Positions 28,157-38,410 of a DNA stretch of 64,000 nucleotides are shown here, piece by piece. This DNA comes from Maribellus maritimus. Lineage in GTDB: Bacteria; Bacteroidota; Bacteroidia; Bacteroidales; Prolixibacteraceae. Location: positions 86,315 to 150,314 of the forward strand of contig NZ_JAIKLE010000017.1 in the NCBI RefSeq assembly GCF_022267315.1, written 5' to 3'. Position 1 is the first letter of the stretch. Each line of letters begins with the position of its first letter. The notes under the pieces were generated by a model. That model had not been told where the DNA came from, did not search any database, and saw nothing but the letters and a program-made list of their open reading frames with translations. A program made the position numbers and the translations under genes.

Positions 28157-29995
28157 TCATTTTTTGAACAATTGCTTGACCAAATCATTGCGTCCCTTTT
28201 TTTCAAGGTCTTTTTTGATCGAATTTTTAAATTCATTTTTATACCAGAAGAAAAACTGCCGCTGGTTTTCCTTATCATGTTTATTTTTGGCGGTGAAAAT
28301 TTTTTCCATGGTGTACGGATGGTAGCCCGAGTAATAAACAACTGTTGCCAGCGTCATTGGCGTAGGGGTAAAATCCTGAACTTGTTCCAGTCTGAAATTC
28401 ATTTTTTTTGTTCGAATAGCCAAATCGGCCATATCTTCTGATTTGCTTCCAGGATGGCTTGAAATAAAATAGGGAACTAACTGCTGGTTTAGTTTTTCTT
28501 CCTTGTTTATTTTAATGAATTCATCATTTAATTTTTCAAACAATTGAAATGAAGGCTTTCGCATAAATTTTAATACTTCGTCCGAGGAATGCTCCGGCGC
28601 CACTTTTAACCGGCCCGAAACATGGTGTTTTATAACTTCCCGTAAATATTCCTTGTTGCTTTTGTCTGTTTCTTTGTTCCCGGTTTTTTCCAATATCATA
28701 TCGTAGCGAATTCCACTTCCCACAAATGCCTTTTTTATTTTTGGATTCTGTCGCACCTTTTTGTATAAATCAAGCATGGGTTTATGGCTGGTGTCGAGGT
28801 TTTTACAAATGGAAGGGAAAATACACGACGGTCGTTTACACTTCCTGCAAATTTCTTCATGGATTCCTTTCATTTTGTACATATTGGCAGAGGGACCTCC
28901 CAAATCAGAAATGTAGCCTTTAAAATCAGGCATTTCTGTAACCTTTTCAACTTCTTTTAAAACCGATTTTTGTGAACGGCTGGCGATAAATTTTCCCTGA
29001 TGTGCTGAAATGGTACAAAATGTACATCCGCCAAAGCAACCACGGTGAATGTTTATCGAATGCCGGATCATTTCATAAGCCGGAATCGTCTCTTTGTTAT
29101 TGTAACGCGGGTGGGGGAGTCGGGTGTATGGCAGGTCGTAAACCCGATCGATTTCTTTTTCTTTGAAAGTAGGCCAGGGCGGATTTACCACAATTTTGCG
29201 GTTGTCAACTTTCTGAATCAGTTTTTTTGCCTCCATTTTATTCGATTCTTCCTCGATATGCATAAAATTCCGGGCAAATGTTTTTCGGTCGGCCAGACAT
29301 TCTTCGTGTGACGCCAGTTCCAACTCATCCCAGTTCTTTTTTGTAGCATAGTTTTTCTTGGCATCAACTATAAATGAGGTTTGCGGAATGGTAGTCAGGT
29401 TTTCAACCGGTACTCCTCTTTTTACCAACCGGGCAAATTCAATAATCGATTTTTCCCCCATTCCGTAAAAAAGCATGTCGGCCTTTGAATCCACCAAAAT
29501 GGAAGGCATTAGCTTATCCGACCAGTAGTCATAGTGTGTAACCCTTCGCAGCGATGCTTCAATCCCACCAACCACGAGCGGGATTTCAGGGTAAAGTTTT
29601 TTTAGAATATTGGAATAAACAATGGTCGCATAATCGGGCCTGTATCCCGATCTTCCGCCCGGTGTATAGGCATCGTTGCTTCTTTTCCGCTTTCCTGCGG
29701 TATAATGATTAACCATCGAATCCATGTTTCCACCGGTTACTGCAAAAAAAAGTCTTGGTTTCCCCAGTTTTTTGAAATCACGCAGGTCGTCTTCCCAGTT
29801 GGGTTGCGGAATCACCGCTACCCGAAGTCCTTCCGCTTCCAGAACGCGTCCGATTACGGCTGCTCCAAATGAGGGATGATCAATATATGCATCTCCCGTA
29901 AAAAGTATTACATCGATATCGCTCCATCCCAGCTGTTTTACCTCTTTCTTCGATGTGGGCAACCATTGGCTGCTATTTGTTTGAATATTGGTCAT
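28157..29995 (-). CDS. YgiQ-family radical SAM protein
   Basis: 612 aa, close to the family length. An N-terminal B12-binding-like region reads FTGDAYIDHPSFGAAVIGRVLEAEGLRVAVIPQPNW. The radical SAM cluster HRGCFGGCTFCTISAHQG (CX3CX2C) is central. RPDYATIVYSNILKKLYPEIPLVVGGIEASLRR and VAPEHSSDEVLKFMRKPS are further family landmarks. A second Cys-rich segment (CRKCKRPSCIFPSICKN) could hold an extra iron-sulfur cluster. The reaction is not established to my knowledge. Cytoplasmic. Confidence 0.95.
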   Translation of the reverse strand: MTNIQTNSSQWLPTSKKEVKQLGWSDIDVILFTGDAYIDHPSFGAAVIGRVLEAEGLRVAVIPQPNWEDDLRDFKKLGKPRLFFAVTGGNMDSMVNHYTAGKRKRSNDAYTPGGRSGYRPDYATIVYSNILKKLYPEIPLVVGGIEASLRRVTHYDYWSDKLMPSILVDSKADMLFYGMGEKSIIEFARLVKRGVPVENLTTIPQTSFIVDAKKNYATKKNWDELELASHEECLADRKTFARNFMHIEEESNKMEAKKLIQKVDNRKIVVNPPWPTFKEKEIDRVYDLPYTRLPHPRYNNKETIPAYEMIRHSINIHRGCFGGCTFCTISAHQGKFIASRSQKSVLKEVEKVTEMPDFKGYISDLGGPSANMYKMKGIHEEICRKCKRPSCIFPSICKNLDTSHKPMLDLYKKVRQNPKIKKAFVGSGIRYDMILEKTGNKETDKSNKEYLREVIKHHVSGRLKVAPEHSSDEVLKFMRKPSFQLFEKLNDEFIKINKEEKLNQQLVPYFISSHPGSKSEDMADLAIRTKKMNFRLEQVQDFTPTPMTLATVVYYSGYHPYTMEKIFTAKNKHDKENQRQFFFWYKNEFKNSIKKDLEKKGRNDLVKQLFKK

Positions 29996-30181
29996 ACAAG
30001 TTTGTTTTTCATTCTAACAAATAAATCAGTGTTTTGATGAAAAAATATAGAAATCATTCATTTTTCAGAAGATATTACAAAATTATTTGTGTATTTATTT
30101 GATATCCAGCAAAAATAATATTTGCGGTCAAAGAAGAGGTGTGTTTTGCTGTGATAAAAAATAAAAATTGAAAAAACATTC

Positions 30182-30189
30182 TATTTTTG
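30182..30189 (+). promoter_or_regulatory. -7 promoter box of the acyltransferase gene
   Basis: TATTTTTG fits TAnnTTTG, 42 bp before the start codon. No TTTG lies at the proper -33 distance. Confidence 0.35.
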
Positions 30190-30230
30190 TACCTTTATTT
30201 CGGTTGGCTTTAATCGTAATGCAGCAATAA

Positions 30231-32021
30231 ATGGAATTATTAAAACCTAAGGACATTTTTAAAACACGTCCTGCATTTACTCTACTCGGAGGTGAATATT
30301 TTGCCAAATTTCTGATGTATATTCTCCGTTTCAACAAACTAAATAAAATTTACAGCCAGATAGCTGAAAAACATGGACTCGAATTTATAGACGAGGTGAT
30401 TAAAAGCTTCGAATTTAATATTGAGTTTGATGAACAGGAATTAAAAAGGATCCCTCAAAAAGGTCCGGTAATAGTGGTTTCCAATCACCCGTTTGGAGGA
30501 CTTGACGGGCTGATTTTGATAAAATACCTTTCAATGGTCAGAAGCGATGTAAAGGTTATCGCCAACTTTTTGTTGCAGAAAATTGAACCGGTTTCCAACT
30601 ATTTTATTGCTGATAATCCATTTGATAAAAACAATACAGAAAATGGTTTTGCCGGAATAAAACAGGCCATTACGCATTTAAAAAACGAAGGGGTTTTGTG
30701 TTTATTCCCGGCCGGCGATGTAAGTACTTACGGTACTTTCGACAGCGCTACCGATCACGTTTGGCAGTTTCCGGTGGTTAAATTTGTAAAAAAGGCGAGA
30801 GTGCCGGTTATTCCTGTACATTTTCAGGGAACAAACAGCCGCCTTTTTCATATTCTGGCCAAAATACACCCTTCGCTCCGGCAGGTAAGGCTTCCTTCCG
30901 AACTGCTCAGCAAAAAGCATAAAAACATCAAAATTCGGATAGGCAGTCCGATAAAGGTTGAAGAGCAGGATCGATTCGACGATGTGTACCAGTTCGGGCG
31001 TTTTGTCCGGGCAAAAACATACAGTATGGAATCGAATATTGAAGTCAGGCGATTCTTTAATTATTCAATGAAACCATCCTCGAAACCTGAGGCCATTATT
31101 GACCCCGTTCCACAAGAAGAAATTTTAAAGGAAATTCAAAAAATAAAACAGGATTACACGCTGTTTAATCTTAAAAATTATACGGCATACTGCGCTCCTT
31201 CAAAAGAAATTCCCAATATTTTGAATGAAATTGGCCGGCTTCGTGAAATTACTTTTCGCGATGTGGGGGAGGGAACAAATCAGAGCATTGATATTGATGA
31301 GTTTGATTTGTACTACAACCAGATGTTTATCTGGGATGAAGAAGAACAACGCCTGGTTGGTGCTTACCGGATTGGTTTAGGGAAAGACATCCTTACTCAA
31401 TACGGGAAGCGTGGCTTTTATTTACATACTCTTTTCCGGATTGATGAGGAGTTTAAACCTGTTTTGAGTGAAAGCCTTGAACTTGGACGTTCGTTTGTGA
31501 TTAAAGAATACCAGCGAAAACCAATGCCGCTTTTCTTGCTTTGGAAAGGGATTCTTTACTTTTTGCTGAAAAACCCGGAGTACCGCTATTTGATCGGTCC
31601 GGTGAGCATCAGTAATAATTATTCAAAAATTTCGAAAGACCTGATTATTAAATTTATCATGTCGAATCATCTGAACTGGAAAATGGCGCAACACATAAAA
31701 CCGAGGAACAGTTACAAATTTAAAAGTAACAATCCGGATATTAATATTCTGATGGAGAATATGGAGCGTGATATCAACCGCCTGGATAAAACCATCGGCG
31801 ACTTGGATGAAACGAATTCAGGGCTACCGGTTCTTTTGAAGAAGTATATCAAGCTGAATTCAAAAATCATCGGGTTTAACGTAGATCCAAAATTTAATAA
31901 CTGTCTTGACGGATTGATTGTTTTGGATGTTTATGATGTGCCAAAGAATACCATCGAGTCGCTTTCAAAAGAAGCCAACGACGGCTCCATTCTGGAACGT
32001 TTTTACAGCAACAGGGAATAG
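30231..32021 (+). CDS. Two-domain acyltransferase (PlsC-like plus GNAT-like), probable aminolipid synthase
   Basis: 596 aa. N-terminal part (about 60-270): a lysophospholipid acyltransferase-like domain with NHPFGGLDGL as the His/Asp active-site block, LFPAGDVST and VIPVHFQG. The His-Asp spacing is HX5D, one longer than the usual HX4D. C-terminal part (about 310-520): a GNAT/hemolysin-like acyl-ACP N-acyltransferase, with EFDLYYNQMFIWDEEEQRLVGAYRIGLG and ELGRSFVIKEYQ. Fusions of these two activities (OlsF type; GlsA and GlsB when separate) make ornithine or glycine lipids, acylating the amino group and then the hydroxyl of the 3-hydroxy chain. Which head group is used here is not visible. It has its own promoter box and ends 25 bp before a convergent gene. 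Confidence 0.85.
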   Translation: MELLKPKDIFKTRPAFTLLGGEYFAKFLMYILRFNKLNKIYSQIAEKHGLEFIDEVIKSFEFNIEFDEQELKRIPQKGPVIVVSNHPFGGLDGLILIKYLSMVRSDVKVIANFLLQKIEPVSNYFIADNPFDKNNTENGFAGIKQAITHLKNEGVLCLFPAGDVSTYGTFDSATDHVWQFPVVKFVKKARVPVIPVHFQGTNSRLFHILAKIHPSLRQVRLPSELLSKKHKNIKIRIGSPIKVEEQDRFDDVYQFGRFVRAKTYSMESNIEVRRFFNYSMKPSSKPEAIIDPVPQEEILKEIQKIKQDYTLFNLKNYTAYCAPSKEIPNILNEIGRLREITFRDVGEGTNQSIDIDEFDLYYNQMFIWDEEEQRLVGAYRIGLGKDILTQYGKRGFYLHTLFRIDEEFKPVLSESLELGRSFVIKEYQRKPMPLFLLWKGILYFLLKNPEYRYLIGPVSISNNYSKISKDLIIKFIMSNHLNWKMAQHIKPRNSYKFKSNNPDINILMENMERDINRLDKTIGDLDETNSGLPVLLKKYIKLNSKIIGFNVDPKFNNCLDGLIVLDVYDVPKNTIESLSKEANDGSILERFYSNRE

Positions 32022-32046
32022 AGCTTCTTAATGTAACGCTGCCAAA

Positions 32047-33666
<1,620 letters not shown>

Positions 33667-33806
33667 TTAAATGTGTTTTCTAAACTGTTTGCTTCTGAAA
33701 AAGGCTGCAAACCTAAGAATTAAATCAGATTAAACGGAATATTATTCAGAAAAGAGGGGGTGATAACTGATTTGTTAACAGTGAAATATTTATTTGGAGT
33801 TTTGAT

Positions 33807-34022
33807 TTAATCCTCCACAATAATTCTTTTTACACGCCCAACTTCCCCTGTTTCAAGCATAACTTTAATTCCGTGTGGGTGGTTTGTTGAGTTGGTTAAA
33901 ATTCGTTTGACAATACCATCGGTTAATTCGCCGGTTTGCTGATGGTGTTTTTGTACGATTTCAACTTCCAGTCCAATCTTGATATTTTTTCGAAGTCGTC
34001 CGTCTTTGTTCTTATTTTCCAT
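33807..34022 (-). CDS. YwbE family small protein
   Basis: 71 aa. GLEVEIVQKHHQQTGELTDGIVKRILTNS and HPHGIKVML..GEVGRVKRI match the short YwbE (DUF2196) family, a small beta-barrel-like protein. It is basic and cytoplasmic and may bind nucleic acid, but its function is unknown. It sits 2 bp after the queA stop on the same strand, so the two genes form an operon. Confidence 0.88.
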   Translation of the reverse strand: MENKNKDGRLRKNIKIGLEVEIVQKHHQQTGELTDGIVKRILTNSTNHPHGIKVMLETGEVGRVKRIIVED

Positions 34023-34024
34023 TG

Positions 34025-35236
34025 TTATTTCATATATAAATTACTGTCGCCATAACTTAAAAAGCGGAAATTGTTTTCAAGCGCATAATCGTAAATTTCT
34101 TTCCATTTTTCTCCCAAAAATGCACTGATTAAAAGCAAGAGTGTGCTTTGTGGCTGATGAAAATTGGTAAACATTCCACTAATAATTTTAAAATCGTAGC
34201 CCGGCAGAATAATGATTTGTGTAGAAAACTGAATTGCTTCCAGCCTGGAACTTTCAATATAATTGAGGATATTTTGCAAAGCCTTTTCAGTAGTTATCAC
34301 AGCTTCTTTTTCATAAGGTTCCCATTGAAGTACTTCAGGGAAACCGGGGTTAAATGTATCGTCTTCCAATTGTAAGCCCAGCCAGTATAAACTTTCCATT
34401 GAACGCACCGAGGTTGTGCCCACCGCAATTATATTTTCCGGGTTCTGAATAAAACTTTCAATAATAGATTTTTTAACAATAACTTGCTCGTGATGCATGG
34501 AGTGCCCTTCAATTGTTGCGGATTTTACCGGCTGAAAAGTTCCCGCACCAACATGAAGCGTGATTTCTTTGTTCGCTATATTTTTTTCGGAAAGTTGTGA
34601 AAGTACTTTTTCTGTAAAATGCAAACCTGCTGTAGGAGCCGCCACCGACCCATCTGTTTTTGCATAAACGGTCTGGTAGGTTTTTTCGTCCGATTCCTCT
34701 GTTTCGCGATTTAAATAAGGAGGAATGGGAAGTTGCCCAATTTGTTCAATTATTTCAGAGAAGTGAAAATTGCCGTTCCAGCTAAATTCAATCAAAAATG
34801 AATTCTCTTCCTGTGCTTTTTTTTCTGCGCACAGCGTAACTGTTTTTCCGTCAATTTTGAATTGGTTTTTGAGAATTCCGGTTTTCCATTTTTTTGAATT
34901 TCCAACCATACATTTCCAGGTTGCTTTTTCTGCTTGCCGGAAAGAGATCTGATAGTCAGCTGGTTCAATCGGCTCTAAACAAAAAATTTCGATTTTTGCC
35001 CCGGTTTCTTTTCTGAAAAACAAACGTGCGTGAATTACGCGTGTGTTGTTAAAAACCAACTGTGCATTTTCCGGCAAATACCGACCGCAATTCTCAAAAA
35101 TATCTTCTTTTATTTCCCCGTTTTTCCAGGTGAGAAGTTTCGATTTGTCGCGTTCGCTCAGCGGATATTTTGCAATTCGTTCTTCGGGAAGGTTGTAGGA
35201 GAAATCGGTAATTTTTATGTCTTTGTACGAACTCAA
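34025..35236 (-). CDS. queA: S-adenosylmethionine:tRNA ribosyltransferase-isomerase
   Basis: 403 aa. The enzyme transfers the ribosyl part of SAM to 7-aminomethyl-7-deazaguanine in tRNA, making epoxyqueuosine. Landmarks are NLPEERIAKYPLSERDKSKLL, FNNTRVIHARL, QLPIPPYLNR, VAAPTAGLHFTE, LHVGAGTFQPV, GHSMHHEQV, VGTTSVR and TNFHQPQSTLLLL. At 403 residues it is about 55 longer than the common 345-residue QueA. The final motif is YGDSNLYMK instead of FGDAMLI. Bacteroidota often carry a longer paralogue beside a standard QueA, so this may be that second copy. Operon with the YwbE gene. Confidence 0.88.
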   Translation of the reverse strand: MSSYKDIKITDFSYNLPEERIAKYPLSERDKSKLLTWKNGEIKEDIFENCGRYLPENAQLVFNNTRVIHARLFFRKETGAKIEIFCLEPIEPADYQISFRQAEKATWKCMVGNSKKWKTGILKNQFKIDGKTVTLCAEKKAQEENSFLIEFSWNGNFHFSEIIEQIGQLPIPPYLNRETEESDEKTYQTVYAKTDGSVAAPTAGLHFTEKVLSQLSEKNIANKEITLHVGAGTFQPVKSATIEGHSMHHEQVIVKKSIIESFIQNPENIIAVGTTSVRSMESLYWLGLQLEDDTFNPGFPEVLQWEPYEKEAVITTEKALQNILNYIESSRLEAIQFSTQIIILPGYDFKIISGMFTNFHQPQSTLLLLISAFLGEKWKEIYDYALENNFRFLSYGDSNLYMK

Positions 35237-35327
35237 TTTTTCTCTTTTTTCAACCGCAAAAGTAGTATTTTTTCGTTGTGCGCCCTGCGTTTGTTTTGCG
35301 AAAGGCTGTTGCTTGATTTTTAAATTG

Positions 35328-35335
35328 TACTTTTG
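35328..35335 (+). promoter_or_regulatory. -7 promoter box of the Smr gene
   Basis: TACTTTTG matches TAnnTTTG exactly, 17 bp before the start codon, which predicts a short leader. The -33 region has only a GTTG with short spacing. Confidence 0.45.
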
Positions 35336-35352
35336 CAGAAAATTCTACGAAA

Positions 35353-36399
35353 ATGGTAAAAATTGGAGACAGAGTACGTTTTTTGAATGATGTTGGCGGG
35401 GGAGTTGTAACAAGTTTTGTAAATAAAACTACGGTGAATGTTGAAGGCGAAGACGGGTTTGAAATTCCTTATCCGGTTTCTCAACTGGTGAATTTAAGTG
35501 AATTTGAGCGGGAGGAAAAAGGAATTGAGCAGGAGCCTGCACCTGAACGAATTACAGAGTCAGTAAAAAACGAACCGGAACCGCAGCAAACCGAAGGAAT
35601 GAAACTGGCCGGAAAAACGTCGCCCGATTTTTATTTCTGTTTTGTTCCCGATGATTCAAAAAATCCGCTCGCCGGAGAAACTCATCTGGTTTTGGTTAAC
35701 GATAGCAATTTTACCTTACTGTATCGTTACTCGCATTATCGGGATGAAAAATACAAGCTTATTACATTTGGTTCGGTTCAGCCCAATTCAAAAGTTAATT
35801 TGGAAAGTATCGAGCAGAATGACTTAACTGATTTACCTGACTTTGTTTTTCAATTGCTTTATTTTCAGGATAACGAAAAGGAACTGCATCAATCGGTTGC
35901 AAAAAAATTTAAAGTCAGCCCGGTGAAGTTCTATAAGGAAAAGAGTTTTCAGCCCAATGTGTTTTTCCGGAAAAATGCGATGGTTTTGCAAATTACGCCC
36001 AATGTTTTGGCGGTTGAGTTGGATAAATTAACCGACGATGATTTGCAGAAGGTTGTAAAATCAAAAGAAAAGGCGGAAGCTCCGCAAGCTCCTTCCAGGA
36101 AAAAGTCGGCGGAGGTGGTTGAAGTAGATTTGCATATTCAGGAATTGCTTGACGATGCTAGTGGATTGAGTAACCGCGAAATGTTGGAAATTCAGTTGGA
36201 AAAAGTAGAGTCGGAAATGAATGAAGCTATCCGTTCGCATGTAAAACGGATTGTTTTTATTCACGGACTGGGACAAGGGGTATTAAAACAGGAAGTTGCC
36301 AAATTGCTCAAATCCAGATTTTCAAAATATTATTTTCAGGACGCCTCATTCAAAGAATACGGCTACGGCGCCACAATGGTGATTTTGAGGAAAGGGTGA
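35353..36399 (+). CDS. DUF2027 / Smr-domain protein
   Basis: 348 aa. The N-terminal segment MVKIGDRVRFLNDVGGGVVTSF..TVNVEGEDGFEIPYPVSQLV is the KOW-like start of DUF2027. The middle (about 85-235) is a beta-rich domain. The C-terminal Smr domain (about 255-348) begins EVVEVDLHIQELL and ends IFIHGLGQGVLKQEVAKLL to GYGATMVIL, with the nuclease-associated DLH and HGxG motifs. Smr domains nick or bind nucleic acid and also occur in MutS2 and in ribosome-rescue factors. This stand-alone type may act on RNA or branched DNA (inference). Cytoplasmic. It is transcribed divergently from queA. Confidence 0.9.
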   Translation: MVKIGDRVRFLNDVGGGVVTSFVNKTTVNVEGEDGFEIPYPVSQLVNLSEFEREEKGIEQEPAPERITESVKNEPEPQQTEGMKLAGKTSPDFYFCFVPDDSKNPLAGETHLVLVNDSNFTLLYRYSHYRDEKYKLITFGSVQPNSKVNLESIEQNDLTDLPDFVFQLLYFQDNEKELHQSVAKKFKVSPVKFYKEKSFQPNVFFRKNAMVLQITPNVLAVELDKLTDDDLQKVVKSKEKAEAPQAPSRKKSAEVVEVDLHIQELLDDASGLSNREMLEIQLEKVESEMNEAIRSHVKRIVFIHGLGQGVLKQEVAKLLKSRFSKYYFQDASFKEYGYGATMVILRKG

Positions 36400-36462
36400 A
36401 AGGTATAAGGATGAAAGATAAAGGATTAATTTGGGAAGTTGTAAACTAGACCGAATTAATCA

Positions 36463-36839
36463 CTTAAGCATTTTGTTATAGAAAAAGAAAGAGACCTCAA
36501 AAAACGTACAAAAAGATTTTGTATCGATTGTATTCATCTTTTAGAGGAACTCCCAGATGCATTTTTGGGAAATCATATCAAAGGTCAATTGATTGAGGTT
36601 TGACTTCTGTTGCGGCAAATTATAGAGCGGCGAATCTTGCTCAGTCAACTGCCTCATTTGTTTCTAAAACAAGTATTGTTATTGAATAAGCAGATGAATC
36701 AGAATTTTGGCTGGAATTAATTGCTGATCTCAATCTTATTAAATCGGAAGAAAGAAATAAGCTGGAACAAGAGGCTTCAGAATTGACTGCTATTTTTGTT
36801 TCATCCGGAAAAAAGTTACAAAATCGCAAATTCACTTAA
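36463..36839 (+). pseudogene. Four-helix-bundle (IVP-type) protein, frameshifted and with a nonsense codon
   Basis: Two frames together reconstruct a four-helix-bundle protein of the kind found in 23S rRNA intervening sequences. Frame 1 reads ERDLKKRTKRFCIDCIHLL then EELPDAFLGNHIKGQLI. Frame 3, from 36603, reads TSVAANYRAANLAQSTASF, then after a TAA at 36687-36689 ADESEFWLELIADLNL and ASELTAIFVSSGKK. A one-base loss near 36595-36602 joins the frames. The TAA falls where the family has an acidic residue (probable GAA to TAA). No ATG is seen upstream, so the start is also lost. The copy is clearly non-functional. Near-identical inverted repeats flank it (36417-36429 and 36850-36862). Confidence 0.88.
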
Positions 36840-36870
36840 TCGTTGATCTTTAATCCTTAATCATTTTCCT

Positions 36871-36878
36871 TACTTTTG
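36871..36878 (+). promoter_or_regulatory. -7 box of the RNase P RNA promoter
   Basis: TACTTTTG matches TAnnTTTG and ends 2 bases before the predicted RNA 5' region, the expected geometry within a few bases. The -33 element is not clear. Confidence 0.5.
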
Positions 36879-36880
36879 CA

Positions 36881-37292
36881 GTGGCAGACCGCTTTATCGC
36901 TGCCGGCAATTATAGTCGGCAGAGGAAAGTCCGGGCAACACAGGGCACCGTGTTTCCTAGCGGGAAGATCTTTGAAAAAGGATAGCAACGTAACAGAAAA
37001 TAACCACCTTGTTTTGACGTGTCATTACGGGGAACGGGTGAAAAGGTGCGGTAAAAGCGCACCGGTGATGATGGCGACATCGTCAGCCGTACGTCTCACG
37101 GGTTGCAAGGCCATGTATATTCTGGTAGTTTGCCGCTGTTGCGGTACTGCGAAGCTGCCCGCTTTGCTTCTCTTCGCACAAGGAAATCAGGAGGGGTAGG
37201 CTGCACGACTCCGACAGTGATGCCGGAGCCAGATAAATGATAAAGCTTCCCGGGTAACCGGGATGACAGAACCCGGCTTACAGTTCTGCCAT
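36881..37292 (+). ncRNA. rnpB: RNase P RNA, bacterial type A
   Basis: The catalytic core is directly readable. The 5' half of P4 is GAGGAAAGTCCGGGC near 36920. The 3' half is ACAGAACCCGGCTTACA near 37267-37283. The closing P1 helix pairs GGCAGA (36883-36888) with TCTGCC (37285-37290), extended by TG/CA and a wobble. Length is about 412 nt. With the RnpA protein it removes 5' leaders from tRNA precursors. A -7 box precedes it and a strong terminator follows. A 107-codon open frame inside it is an artefact. Confidence 0.95.
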
Positions 37293-37299
37293 TTTATAT

Positions 37300-37343
37300 T
37301 TAAGGAGTAACTTTTTGATGAGGGTTACTCCTTAAATTTTTTT
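37300..37343 (+). terminator. Terminator of rnpB
   Basis: TTAAGGAGTAAC (37300-37311) pairs perfectly with GTTACTCCTTAA (37324-37335), 12-nt loop, followed by a run of T. The stem also faces the convergent phosphatase-like gene. Confidence 0.85.
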
Positions 37344-37352
37344 GAAATGGAT

Positions 37353-37919
37353 CTAATCTGTTTTCCAAATAATTTTTTTGTCCAGCAAATTTTCAAGAGG
37401 AAAAGAGAATCTGAGTTGTTTGCCGAAATCAATTGCTTCATTCATCTCGTAATTTTGGTATTGAACCAGGTATGCAATCATAAAATTACTTACCCTTCCG
37501 CAACTCGCACAATGAATGAATACTTTGTTGTAGCGGCTGTTTAGTGCGTCTCCAAATTTTATTAAATTTTCTTTTGTATATGAATCATTTCCTAAAACAG
37601 GGATGGAAATATACTTCATTCCCAGAATGGCTGCCCTCTCTTTTTCGTTAAATGCTGATTTTGCGAATTCATCATTTTCTTTTTCTGAACGAAGATTAAT
37701 TATTAAGTCTACTTCCTGCGTTTTTAGCCATTCGAATGTTTCCAGGTTGGGTTGTCCGCTAAAAAATAAATTTCCACTTTGATACAGATTTGGCGCAATT
37801 TCTCCCAGTTTTTGAATTTTGGGAAAGTCTTTCTTTTCAAAGGATTTCGAAAAAGATGTTTCAGTTATAAAAACAAGATTTATTAGCAGAAGCATTAATA
37901 AAAAAGATAAGGATTTCAT
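37353..37919 (-). CDS. Exported dual-specificity-phosphatase-like protein
   Basis: 188 aa. A signal peptide (about 1-25) is followed by the DSP/BLH-type phosphatase fold: APNLYQSGNLFFSGQPNLETFEWLKTQEVDLIINLRSE, then the P-loop HCASCGRVS (HCX5R form) near 145. It resembles proteins annotated as beta-lactamase-hydrolase-like phosphatases, which in known cases act on sulfur compounds or phosphoesters. The extra Cys inside the loop (HCASCGR) is unusual and could be redox-active (inference). Predicted periplasmic. No operon partner. Confidence 0.8.
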   Translation of the reverse strand: MKSLSFLLMLLLINLVFITETSFSKSFEKKDFPKIQKLGEIAPNLYQSGNLFFSGQPNLETFEWLKTQEVDLIINLRSEKENDEFAKSAFNEKERAAILGMKYISIPVLGNDSYTKENLIKFGDALNSRYNKVFIHCASCGRVSNFMIAYLVQYQNYEMNEAIDFGKQLRFSFPLENLLDKKIIWKTD

Positions 37920-38035
37920 AATGAGTGATTTTTACTTTTTGTACAAAGTTAAAACCCATTATACAGGCTTTGTGTTAACAGTTTGGAAAAAGTTGTTAAG
38001 GAACTGTTATTGAGAGAAAACCAAGAATACGGTTT

Positions 38036-38410
38036 TTATTGTTTCTTTGTTTTTATTGTCACCCAGTTTTTGTCCATCATAAACCGGATAAACTCACTTT
38101 CTCCTTTTTCTTTTATCATCTCAATGCCTTTTCTTCTGCTGGTTTGTGTGATAAATTGCCCGAACCGGACAAGAAGAGGATTGTAGATTTTACAATTTTT
38201 TATGGTTTTATATTTGTTACAGCTGGCACAGGAATCAAAACCGTTTTTAATACAACATGGTCTCACTTTGCAGGTTTTATACCCAACAGCACAGTCGGGA
38301 GCATCTCCTTTGCAGCCTGAACATTCTTTTTTGATATACTTTGGACAGGCTCCGCAATAAAACCCGCAATATGAGATTAAGGCGATATCTGGTTGATTGT
38401 TCGTTTTCAT
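38036..38410 (-). CDS. DUF3795 cysteine-rich protein
   Basis: 124 aa with about a dozen Cys, most in pairs: SYCGFYCGACPKY, CSGCKGDAPDC, CKVRPCCIKNG, SCASCNKY. The pattern fits DUF3795, probably binding zinc or iron-sulfur. The C-terminal 40 residues are basic and helical. Its start overlaps the stop of the AlkD-like gene by 4 bp, so the two are translationally coupled. Function unknown. Confidence 0.88.
   Translation of the reverse strand: MKTNNQPDIALISYCGFYCGACPKYIKKECSGCKGDAPDCAVGYKTCKVRPCCIKNGFDSCASCNKYKTIKNCKIYNPLLVRFGQFITQTSRRKGIEMIKEKGESEFIRFMMDKNWVTIKTKKQ

Noticed and set aside
36876..37199. 107-codon open frame on the + strand
   Set aside because: It lies wholly inside the RNase P RNA, whose P1 and P4 pairing explains the sequence.
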